Shown here: positions 5,890 to 12,088 of the stretch, piece after piece | Layout: each line of letters begins with the position of its first letter | Position numbering within the stretch: position 1 is the stretch's first letter | Notes under the pieces: model-generated | Seen by the model: the letters and a program-made list of their open reading frames with translations, nothing else | Database searches by the model: none | What the model was told of the DNA's origin: nothing | Source: TH-plancto1 sp031431195 | GTDB lineage: Bacteria > Planctomycetota > Planctomycetia > Planctomycetales > Planctomycetaceae | Assembly: GCA_031431195.1 (NCBI GenBank) | Contig: JANPCU010000431.1 | Span: 1-12,088 of the forward strand | Direction of reading: 5' to 3' | DNA: 12,088 bases | Position numbers and translations under genes: made by a program

Positions 5890-6552
5890 TCAACCATTCG
5901 GCCTGATGCGGCTCGCCCGGTCGAACCAGTCGCGGATCGAGAGGTGAAATCCGGGGAGGATCTGTTCACCATCAAGGTCGTCGGCTTCGGTCAGGGTGAC
6001 GACATCGTCTGGGGAATGGAAGACGCGAACCGTGCGGTCGGCCGGATCGACGTACCACACGAGTTCGACTCCCGCCTCAAAATAGTTCCGCAGCTTGCGG
6101 GCCATTTCTTTCTTGGTGTTGCCCGCGCTGAGAATCTCGACGGCCAATGAAGGAATCCAATTCGGAACCGGCGTGGCCGGGTCAGCATCCTCGGGGATGC
6201 GGTCGTAGGCGATGAAGGCCACGTCGGCGAAACGAACCTGATCGAAGAGGATCTGATGCGGCCCGTCAGCGCCGGTCGCAATGCCCAGATCGTGTGCGTC
6301 AAGATAGTTTTGAAAGAGTTGCCCGAGCAGAAATGCAAGTCGCGATTCCTGGTGTCCCATGGCCTTCTCCACGAGCACACCATCGACCAATTCGCACAGC
6401 CGCTTCGGTTCGCCATCACACAACCGGATCACATCATCCACGGTCGCTGTGCCAGGAAAAGGATGAAGGCGAATCCGTTCCAGCGGCACATTTCCCAGCC
6501 GGTCCAGCAAGTCAGCCAGCGTTTCGAGTTGGTCCTGTTCTGTGGCCAACAT
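5890..6552 (-). CDS. Uma2-family (DUF820) putative endonuclease-fold protein
   Basis: This 220-residue product belongs to the Uma2/DUF820 family, which has a PD-(D/E)XK nuclease-like fold. Family members are often expanded in cyanobacteria and planctomycetes, and their substrate is mostly unknown. Visible blocks are a helical N-terminus, DGEPKRLCELVDGVLVEKAM (Glu 54), VRFADVAFIAYDRIPE (Asp 110), PSLAVEILSAGNTKKEMARK (Glu 139, Lys 147/148), and AGVELVWYVDPADRTVRVF. The Asp, Glu and Lys that would form the active site are present, but the Pro before the Asp (usually PD) is Ala here. Start ATG 6552 has GGAGAG at 6558-6563, five bases upstream. It lies 74 bp downstream of the DUF1501 gene on the same strand, with a perfect palindrome in the gap, so separate regulation is possible. 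No toxin or antitoxin partner was seen. Confidence 0.88.
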   Translation of the reverse strand: MLATEQDQLETLADLLDRLGNVPLERIRLHPFPGTATVDDVIRLCDGEPKRLCELVDGVLVEKAMGHQESRLAFLLGQLFQNYLDAHDLGIATGADGPHQILFDQVRFADVAFIAYDRIPEDADPATPVPNWIPSLAVEILSAGNTKKEMARKLRNYFEAGVELVWYVDPADRTVRVFHSPDDVVTLTEADDLDGEQILPGFHLSIRDWFDRASRIRPNG

Positions 6553-6583
6553 GGGCTCTCTCCGATTGATTGATGTCTGAGTA

Positions 6584-6598
6584 TGTAGACAGTCTACA
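6584..6598. promoter_or_regulatory. Perfect 15-bp palindrome upstream of the Uma2 gene, candidate operator
   Basis: TGTAGAC and GTCTACA are exact inverted copies around a central A. It is 31 bases upstream of the Uma2 start and 28 bases past the DUF1501 stop. No T-run follows on either strand, so a repressor or activator site fits better than a terminator. The half-site contains TGTA/TACA as in BlaI/CopY-type operators, but in the opposite order to the usual TACA-N-TGTA arrangement, so no regulator is assigned. Confidence 0.5.
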
Positions 6599-6626
6599 CA
6601 AGCTTACCATCGGCAAACGAGTCAAG

Positions 6627-8096
6627 TTAATCGAGAATCTCCTCCACCACACGCCCATGCACATCGGTCAGCCGGAAGTTGCGGCCCTGGAATTTGTACG
6701 TTAGCCGTTCGTGGTCGATCCCCATCTGGTTCAGGATCGTGGCTTGCAGGTCGTGGACGTGGACGGTGTCTTTCACGGCGTTCATGCCGAACTCGTCGCT
6801 CTCGCCGTAGGTGATGCCGGGCTTCACTCCGCCGCCCGCGAGCCAGGTCGTGAACGCATACGGGTGGTGGTCGCGGCCCCAGCGGACGCGATCGGCGATG
6901 TTGCCCTGGATGAACGGCGTGCGTCCGAACTCCCCGCCCCAGATCACGAGTGTGTCGTCGAGCAGACCCAGTCGCTTAAGGTCTTTAATTAAAGCGGCGG
7001 ACGGCTGGTCGGTGTCGCGGCATTGATTATAGAGTTCCGTAGTCAGGGAGTTATGCTGATCCCATCCGGCGTGCATTAACTGGACGCAGCGGACCCCGCG
7101 CTCGATCAAGCGGCGAGCCATGAGACAGTTATGCGCGAACGTTCCGCGTTCCTGAACCTGCGGCCCGTACATCTCGAGCGTCTCTTTCGTCTCTCCGCTC
7201 AAATCAGTCAGTTCCGGCACGCTGGCCTGCATCTTGAAGGCCATCTCGTACTGGGCGATCCGCGTCGCGATCTCCGGGTCGCCGAACTCCTTCAGCTTCA
7301 TTTCATTCAGCTGGGCCACATCATCCAGCAGCCCGCGCCGCATCGTCCGCGTCAGTCCCTCGGGATCTTTGAGGTACAGCACCGGATCGCCGCTGCCCCG
7401 GAACTTCACGCCTTGATACATCGAGGGAAGGAACCCCGAGCCCCAGTAGAAGTCGTAGAAGATCTGACCGCAACTAGTCCCCTTCGAGATTGAAGTCATC
7501 ACGACGAACCCGGGGAGTTCTTCGGTCTCGCTCCCCAACCCATACGTCAACCACGCTCCCAGCGATGGGCGTCCCGGCTGCTCTCCGCCGGTCAGCATGA
7601 AGTTAATCCCTGGAGCATGGTTCACCGACTCGGTATGCATGCTCTTTACGAAGCACAGATCGTCGACCACCGTTGAGATATGCGGCAAGAAATTACTGAC
7701 CCACGCTCCCGACTCCCCGTGCTGCGCGAACGGCTCGACCGGTGCCAACACAAGTTTCCCCGTCGGGTCACCGGTCATCGTGCTAAAACGTTTCCCCTTG
7801 AAGAACTCCTCCGGCATTGGCTGGCCGTGCAACTGTTGGAGCTTCGGCTTGTAGTCATACAGGTCGCAGTGCGTGGGAGCCCCGTTTTGGAACAGGTAGA
7901 TCACGTGCTTAGCCTTGGCGGCCAGGTGCGGCACGTCCGGCAATCCGCCGTAGCGCTGCGGCGCGACAATGGACTTCGCTGCCAAACCATCGCGCCCCAG
8001 TAGAGACGCCAGAGCCCCCACGCCGAGTCCGGTCGCCGAACGGCCAAACAGTTCTCGTCGCGTGATCTGCAATCGATGAGCATCCAGTGGGTTCAC
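6627..8096 (-). CDS. DUF1501 protein, Tat-exported, sulfatase/phosphatase-like fold
   Basis: The product has 489 residues, full length for DUF1501 proteins, a family very abundant in planctomycetes and distantly related to the alkaline phosphatase/sulfatase superfamily. The N-terminus has a twin-arginine motif (ITRRELFG, Arg 13-14) and a hydrophobic stretch to about residue 34, so export by Tat is predicted. Family blocks include KHVIYLFQNGAPTHCDLYD (about 63-81), ESVNHAPGINFMLTG, HAGWDQHNS (about 342-350), WGGEFGRTP (about 386-394), GRDHHPYAF (about 407-415) and GGGVKPGITYGESDEFG. The His/Asp-rich motifs would fit metal binding, but no activity is established here. The start is GTG 8096, with GGAG about seven bases upstream, and matches the usual MxPL...RR opening of the family. 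The DUF1549/DUF1553 partner often found upstream is absent. Confidence 0.92.
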   Translation of the reverse strand: MNPLDAHRLQITRRELFGRSATGLGVGALASLLGRDGLAAKSIVAPQRYGGLPDVPHLAAKAKHVIYLFQNGAPTHCDLYDYKPKLQQLHGQPMPEEFFKGKRFSTMTGDPTGKLVLAPVEPFAQHGESGAWVSNFLPHISTVVDDLCFVKSMHTESVNHAPGINFMLTGGEQPGRPSLGAWLTYGLGSETEELPGFVVMTSISKGTSCGQIFYDFYWGSGFLPSMYQGVKFRGSGDPVLYLKDPEGLTRTMRRGLLDDVAQLNEMKLKEFGDPEIATRIAQYEMAFKMQASVPELTDLSGETKETLEMYGPQVQERGTFAHNCLMARRLIERGVRCVQLMHAGWDQHNSLTTELYNQCRDTDQPSAALIKDLKRLGLLDDTLVIWGGEFGRTPFIQGNIADRVRWGRDHHPYAFTTWLAGGGVKPGITYGESDEFGMNAVKDTVHVHDLQATILNQMGIDHERLTYKFQGRNFRLTDVHGRVVEEILD

Positions 8097-8393
8097 ATCT
8101 TGCTCCGCAGCGAATACAGGTTCGTCAAAGCCACAAGCTTCACATCATCCCCCGCCAATGGATTGTATCTGTCTCTCTCGGAATGTGTCAGCCGACAACC
8201 CAGCGAGTGCTTTGCTGGTGTCTGTATCAGAAAAGTTGGCAGCCTCGTCGGCCGAGGTAGCCGAAGGTGGTGCCGTCTGCCATGATGTGATTTATCGCAG
8301 CTGCCGTTACCGTTACCGCTGATGTTCTTCGCTAGGCTTGGTTTTGAAAAACTCAAAGCCTTGGAGAGGTAAAGCTTGCGTGGGAGGCTCCTG
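8097..8393. other. Divergent intergenic region between DUF1501 and the PqiA-MCE fusion
   Basis: This stretch of about 297 bp must hold the promoters of both neighbours. A minus-strand frame (8093-8356, 87 codons) overlaps the DUF1501 start by four bases (GTGA), which would fit translational coupling. Its product, however, has no recognisable family and has unusual composition in the first half (Arg/His/Pro-rich), so it is not called a gene. A short tandem GTTACC-GTTACC lies near 8306-8317. No clear operator or terminator was seen. Confidence 0.4.
8382..8387 (+). promoter_or_regulatory. Ribosome binding site that fixes the PqiA-MCE fusion start
   Basis: GGGAGG lies six bases before ATG 8394. 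The upstream in-frame TTG at 8376 has no such site, so ATG 8394 is preferred. It also leaves the first zinc-ribbon cysteine at residue 6. Confidence 0.65.
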
Positions 8394-10436
8394 ATGGCAC
8401 TTCACAGTTGTCACTGCTGCGGTTTGATTCAGTGGTCACGGGCCCTGCCGAATGAGGTCTGTGGTCGCTGCGAGACCGGACTGGGGGCGTGGTGGTCGGG
8501 GGCGGGGCGGAATCGACTCACCTTGGCACTGTGTCTTACTGCGATCGTCCTCTATCTCCCCGCCGTGTCGTGGCGGTTTCTCCGGATCGAACAGCTGGGG
8601 CAGACGCACGAGAGTAGTCTGCTCGGGGGAGTGCGAGCCCTGTTCACGGAGGGGCATCTGCTGGTCGGAGTGATCGTGCTGTTGTTCTCGATCATCTTGC
8701 CGATCGTAAAGCTTTCGGGATTACTGTTCTTATGTCAGCCACAATGGCGAATGCAGCCCAAACATCTCGCGTTCACTTACCGCGCGGTTGAACATCTGGG
8801 GCGGTGGGGTATGCTCGATGTGCTGCTGGTGGCGGTGATGGTGGCGTTCGTGAAGCTTGGCGGACTCGTCAACTTTGGAGCGGGTCCGGGGCTGGTGTTG
8901 TTCGCGATGTTCGTAGTGACCAGCTTGAGTGCGTCGCTGGCGTTTGACCCACACTGTCTGTGGGCCGAGTCGACTGCTGGCGGCGAGACTCCGACTCCAC
9001 CCGCAGCACCCGCTCCAGCAGGGGGAGCCTTACCGGCGACGCAGTTCCCTTCTGCAAAGCAGAAGCCGTCTTGGTTTCATGGGCCAACTTGGGGAGTCTG
9101 GTTGATCCCGGTGCTGACACTCTTGATTGTCGGCGGGATCGCCTTGCGAGGGTGGCTCAATCAACCTCGTCGAATCGAGATCACCTTCGAGGAAGGGCAC
9201 GGCATCAAGGCTGGAGATGAACTGCGTTATCACGGGGTTGTGGTGGGTGAGGTCGTAGCGGTGCGGTTTAGCGAGTCGCTGACAGAATTGGCCGTGCGTG
9301 TGGAACTGACACCCGATGGCGACCGCCTGGCCCGCGCGGGAAGCCGGTTCTGGATCGTCCGCCCGCAGTTCGATCTGACCGGAGTCGGCGGCCTCGATAC
9401 GGTGATCGGGGCGAACTACCTTGCGGTTCAACCGGGGCCTGCCACTGGTTCCGCGAGCGCCCGGTTCCGAGGCATCGAAGAGCCTCCGTTGCCCGACCTC
9501 GACTCCCCCGGCGGCATCGAGGTCATCCTCGAATCGCTCGATGCCCAGGGGCTCTCCCCAGGGACCGGCGTGTACTTTCGGCGGCTGCGGATCGGTGGCG
9601 TCATCTCCTCGGGGCTGAACCTCGATCATAGCCGGATCGAAGCCCGCATCTATATTCGTCCCGAGTATCGCGACCTGATGCGGGCGGGCACCGTCTTTTG
9701 GAACATGTCAGGGGTGCGGTTTCAAGGTGGCCTGACCCAACTGTCGGTTCAGATCGGCCCGGTAGAGTCCTTCATCCAAGGCGGGATTGGCATGGCAGTG
9801 CCTCCGGAACCGGGCCAGTCTGTCGGAGATGGGTATCGCTATCGACTCGCCCCTCAAGTCGATGATGCGTGGCTCGACTGGCAGCCGAAGCTCGGGTCGT
9901 TACCCGTCCCCGTGCCCACGAAGCTGCCAGTGCTACTGCCCGCAAAGTTGCAGTGGACGCATGATGGGATCGTGCGTAATTCGACGCGAACTCGAACGGG
10001 GTGGGTGTTGACGGTCGGTGAGAAGACCATCGGCCCCGACAATTTGTTGACGGTCCCCCCGGACGAGATCGCCGGGTCTGCCTCATTGACGATTGGCGAA
10101 GTGAAGTTCGAAGAGACCCAGCTGCAAGCGGCCCATGAAGACGGGGGCAGAAGCCTGGTTTCAGAGACTTTTCCGGCCAATTCAGACACTCGGCTCCGGT
10201 CAGTGAAGGTGTCCGAGGACTGTTTCGTCGTCACGGGCGGCGAGCTGTCGCCGATCTTCATTGCCGCCGGACTCATGCGTCCCGAGGGGGCGTCGTGGAC
10301 ACTCGACTCCGAGTTACCCCTCACCAGCCAGCACCACGGGGGAGTCCTGGTCGCTCACCAGGACGGAGCGGTTCTCGGGGTCGTCGCCATCGACGGGCGG
10401 GAGTTCCGCGTGCAAGCGATTGAGCCGTCGCTGTGA
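8394..10436 (+). CDS. PqiA-PqiB (MCE) fusion membrane protein, lipid-transport type
   Basis: The product has 680 residues. The N-terminus is a PqiA half: a zinc ribbon (Cys 6, 9, 23, 26), then four hydrophobic segments at about 42-60, 88-113, 140-155 and 164-184 with family patterns YLPAVSW, SIILPIVKLSG and GRWGMLDVLLVAVMVAFVKL. A Pro/Ala linker (about 196-219) leads to a fifth membrane segment (about 231-253) and a PqiB-like part with two MCE domains (about 259-349, starting RRIEITFEEGHGIKAGDELR, and about 372-470, with GGIEVILESLDAQGLSPGTG). In E. coli, PqiA has two such halves, PqiB has three MCE domains, and the Pqi system bridges the envelope for lipid movement. Here both parts are in one chain, with one PqiA half and two MCE domains. 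The last 165 residues are beta-rich and not assigned; GGVLVAHQDGAVLGVVAI faintly recalls the last strands of trypsin-like proteases without the catalytic Ser. No PqiC is present. Confidence 0.88.
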   Translation: MALHSCHCCGLIQWSRALPNEVCGRCETGLGAWWSGAGRNRLTLALCLTAIVLYLPAVSWRFLRIEQLGQTHESSLLGGVRALFTEGHLLVGVIVLLFSIILPIVKLSGLLFLCQPQWRMQPKHLAFTYRAVEHLGRWGMLDVLLVAVMVAFVKLGGLVNFGAGPGLVLFAMFVVTSLSASLAFDPHCLWAESTAGGETPTPPAAPAPAGGALPATQFPSAKQKPSWFHGPTWGVWLIPVLTLLIVGGIALRGWLNQPRRIEITFEEGHGIKAGDELRYHGVVVGEVVAVRFSESLTELAVRVELTPDGDRLARAGSRFWIVRPQFDLTGVGGLDTVIGANYLAVQPGPATGSASARFRGIEEPPLPDLDSPGGIEVILESLDAQGLSPGTGVYFRRLRIGGVISSGLNLDHSRIEARIYIRPEYRDLMRAGTVFWNMSGVRFQGGLTQLSVQIGPVESFIQGGIGMAVPPEPGQSVGDGYRYRLAPQVDDAWLDWQPKLGSLPVPVPTKLPVLLPAKLQWTHDGIVRNSTRTRTGWVLTVGEKTIGPDNLLTVPPDEIAGSASLTIGEVKFEETQLQAAHEDGGRSLVSETFPANSDTRLRSVKVSEDCFVVTGGELSPIFIAAGLMRPEGASWTLDSELPLTSQHHGGVLVAHQDGAVLGVVAIDGREFRVQAIEPSL

Positions 10437-10803
10437 CGCTCGTCGTTGTGGCCGACAAAGTCACAGGCCTCTCCCCGTCCGGTGGTCCAGCGTCCGAACC
10501 TCTCCACGGGAGTTCGGGTCAAGACACCATCAGTGGGGCCTCTGCCAGTTGTTCTATATGCTGGTTTTGTTCAGGGGGCTGCTGCAGCGGGGGTTTCTGG
10601 GGGAGTGGGCATTCGCGGCCAGACCGGCCCGAATATAGATGAGGGAGTTGGTCGGAACGACAAGCAACGAGGAAACACCTGCTGACCCAAACCCCTCAAG
10701 ATTATGCTCGTTGACGAAGTCAATACAGCTGGGTTGCATGTGTTGGGCGTGTTGACGATAGAATCCGCACTCGTTGACCGCACTCCCTGACATAGCCTTA
10801 CCC
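10437..10803. other. Intergenic region upstream of tyrS, no gene seen
   Basis: These 367 bp contain only frames without protein-like character. Two TTGACG strings (near 10710 and 10753) could be -35 elements for tyrS, but no good -10 follows at normal spacing. No T-box-like or other leader structure and no strong terminator for the upstream gene could be made out by eye. Confidence 0.45.
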
Positions 10804-12088
10804 ATGCAGTTCCCACCCGTTGCTGACCAGCTCGCCCTCATCCGTCGCGGGGTCGAGAAAATTGTTCCCGAGGCCGAGCTGGCCGCGATGCTCCAAAAGA
10901 GCCGCGACACCGGCGTGCCGCTGCGGATCAAGTACGGCATCGACCCGACGGGGATCGATCTGCATCTGGGGCACACGGTCCCGATGCGGAAGATGCGGCA
11001 GTTCCAAGAGCTGGGGCACAAAGCCGTCATCATCATCGGGAACTACACAGCCCTCGTCGGCGACCCGAGCGGGCGGGATCAGACGCGGGCGCGGCTGACA
11101 GCCGAGAAGGTCGAGGCGAACTCGAAGACCTACTTGGAACAAGTCGGCAAGGTGATCGACCTGACCCATGCGGAGGTGCATCGCAACGGCGACTGGTTCG
11201 GCCCGATGTCATTCGCCGAGATCCTGGAACTGACGAGCAAGGTCACGGTTGCCCAGATGCTGACCCGCGATGACTTCTCCAAGCGGTTTGCCGCCGAGAC
11301 GCCGATCTACCTGCACGAGTGCCTGTACCCCATCATGCAGGCGTGGGACTCGGTCAAGATCCGCTCCGACATCGAACTCGGCGGGACCGAGCAGCTGTAC
11401 AGCTTCATGCTGGCTCGCGACTTGCAACGGGACCAGGGGCTCTCGCAGCAGATCGGCGTGATGTCGCCGATCCTGGTCGGGCTGGATGGCGTGCGCCGAA
11501 TGGGGAAGAGCTTGGGCAACTACATCGGGATTTCGGAATCGCCTTATGACATGATGAAGAAGTTCATGCAGGTGCCGGATGCGTGCCTCAAGATGTACTT
11601 CGAGTTGCTGACGAGTATCTCGCTCGCCGAGGTCGAACAACTGCTGGCTGGGCATCCCAAGGCCGCCAAGATTGCTCTGGCGAAGGCCATCATCGGCGAG
11701 TACCACAGTCCGGACGTTGCCACCGAAGCCGCCGATCGCTGGCAGCGCGAGATCAGCGAAGGGGCTTTGCCGACTGATATCCCGGTCGTGCAGGTCTCGG
11801 CGGCTTCACTGACGAATGGGCAACTACCAGCTTCGATATTGCTGAGGCAACTCGGGCTGTGCCCCTCCTCGACCGATGCCCGGCGGCAGATCGAACAGGG
11901 CTCCGCCGCTCTCACAGAGGCCCGCATCAAGATCGAGAAGCACGATCAGCTGATCGACGTGACCGAGGGCCTGCTCGTCTGGGTCGGGAAGAAGAAGTTC
12001 TGCCGCGTGAAAGTGCAGAAGCGATCGCGAAACTCCACGAGCCGGAAGCGTCAGCGCCCGGAGATTTGGTCGCACTTCACTCACTCCG
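10804..12088 (+). CDS. tyrS: Tyrosyl-tRNA synthetase, 3' end beyond window
   Basis: This is a class I aminoacyl-tRNA synthetase that charges tRNA-Tyr in the cytoplasm. From ATG 10804 the Rossmann fold shows the HIGH-type motif HLGH (residues 54-57), GNYTALVGDPSGRDQTR, YPIMQAWDSV and IELGGTEQ. The KMSKS-type loop reads RMGKS (232-236, followed by LGN), which places it nearer the TyrZ/Thermus-type clade than E. coli TyrS (KFGKT). A C-terminal S4 RNA-binding domain spans about 340-404 and ends in the usual GKKKFCRVKV. The frame does not stop there: it stays open for at least 24 more residues, Arg/Ser-rich, to the window edge. About 428 codons are visible against a typical 400-425. No Shine-Dalgarno precedes the start, which is not rare in planctomycetes. 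Identity is certain. Whether the tail is real depends on sequence beyond the window. Confidence 0.95.
   Translation, partial: MQFPPVADQLALIRRGVEKIVPEAELAAMLQKSRDTGVPLRIKYGIDPTGIDLHLGHTVPMRKMRQFQELGHKAVIIIGNYTALVGDPSGRDQTRARLTAEKVEANSKTYLEQVGKVIDLTHAEVHRNGDWFGPMSFAEILELTSKVTVAQMLTRDDFSKRFAAETPIYLHECLYPIMQAWDSVKIRSDIELGGTEQLYSFMLARDLQRDQGLSQQIGVMSPILVGLDGVRRMGKSLGNYIGISESPYDMMKKFMQVPDACLKMYFELLTSISLAEVEQLLAGHPKAAKIALAKAIIGEYHSPDVATEAADRWQREISEGALPTDIPVVQVSAASLTNGQLPASILLRQLGLCPSSTDARRQIEQGSAALTEARIKIEKHDQLIDVTEGLLVWVGKKKFCRVKVQKRSRNSTSRKRQRPEIWSHFTHS
12039..12063. repeat. Probable dispersed intergenic hairpin repeat inside the open tyrS frame
   Basis: The 25 bases at 12039-12063 begin GAGCCGGAAGCG and end TCAGCGCCCGGAG. 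They fold as CCGG/CCGG with GCG/CGC inside and a TCAG loop. From memory, very similar GAGCCGGxAGCGTCAGCxCCCGGA strings are dispersed between genes in planctomycete genomes. Here it falls about 24 bases after the codons that normally end TyrS, so it has probably been read into the frame. Only one copy is in this window. Confidence 0.45.

Noticed and set aside
6584..6598. BlaI/MecI operator
   Set aside because: The half-sites are in the reverse order (TGTA...TACA rather than TACA...TGTA) and no BlaI-type regulator gene is in the window.
9030..9629. 199-codon minus-strand frame inside the PqiA-MCE fusion
   Set aside because: It is antisense to well-conserved MCE domain sequence and Arg/Pro/Asp-rich without motifs.
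10554..11036. 160-codon minus-strand frame upstream of and into tyrS
   Set aside because: It overlaps the conserved HLGH region of tyrS on the other strand. The product is Ser/Arg/Cys-rich and shows no family.

Overview
The window looks like a piece of a chromosome from a planctomycete (order Planctomycetales or close by). The evidence is the gene content: a Tat-exported DUF1501 protein, a Uma2-type (DUF820) protein, an FHA protein with degenerate FHA motifs, a secreted protein of unknown family, and a high-GC genome with many short dispersed palindromic repeats. No genus can be assigned from the sequence alone. GC and codon use look fairly even except around 150-300, which is more AT-rich and lies in a decaying insertion-sequence remnant.

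Left third (1-1983): a graveyard of mobile elements. Positions 1 to about 183 encode the C-terminal part of an IS4-type transposase with its signature residues mutated. A hairpin-forming dispersed repeat follows (297-378). Next comes an almost complete IS66-type element (about 437-1983) with one transposase gene. That gene carries a one-base deletion near 1194 and an in-frame stop at 1455, so it is a pseudogene. A perfect 11-bp inverted repeat (2020-2044) lies just outside the element.

Middle (2217-5268): a small one-helix membrane protein (+) converges on an FHA-domain protein (-). Divergent from the FHA gene is a secreted protein of unknown function, followed on the same strand by a PSP1/RicT-like protein with a Gly/Cys-rich tail. 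The divergent intergenic region holds a long imperfect palindrome (3380-3478) and a strong hairpin (3582-3633) that ends exactly where the Shine-Dalgarno of the secreted protein begins.

Right half: about 620 bp without a convincing gene (5269-5889), then a Uma2-family gene and a DUF1501 gene, both on the minus strand, with a perfect 15-bp palindrome in the gap between them. A PqiA-PqiB (MCE) fusion reads divergently (8394-10436). It would span the cytoplasmic membrane and place two MCE domains plus an unassigned C-terminal domain outside it, which suggests a role in lipid transport through the envelope. The window ends in tyrS (10804 onward), whose frame stays open past the normal C-terminus and runs into what looks like a dispersed intergenic repeat.

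No CRISPR array, tRNA, rRNA or defence island was seen. The most interesting items are the PqiA-MCE fusion with its extra C-terminal domain, the Gly/Cys tail of the PSP1 protein, the 5'-leader hairpin at 3582-3633, and the extended tyrS frame.
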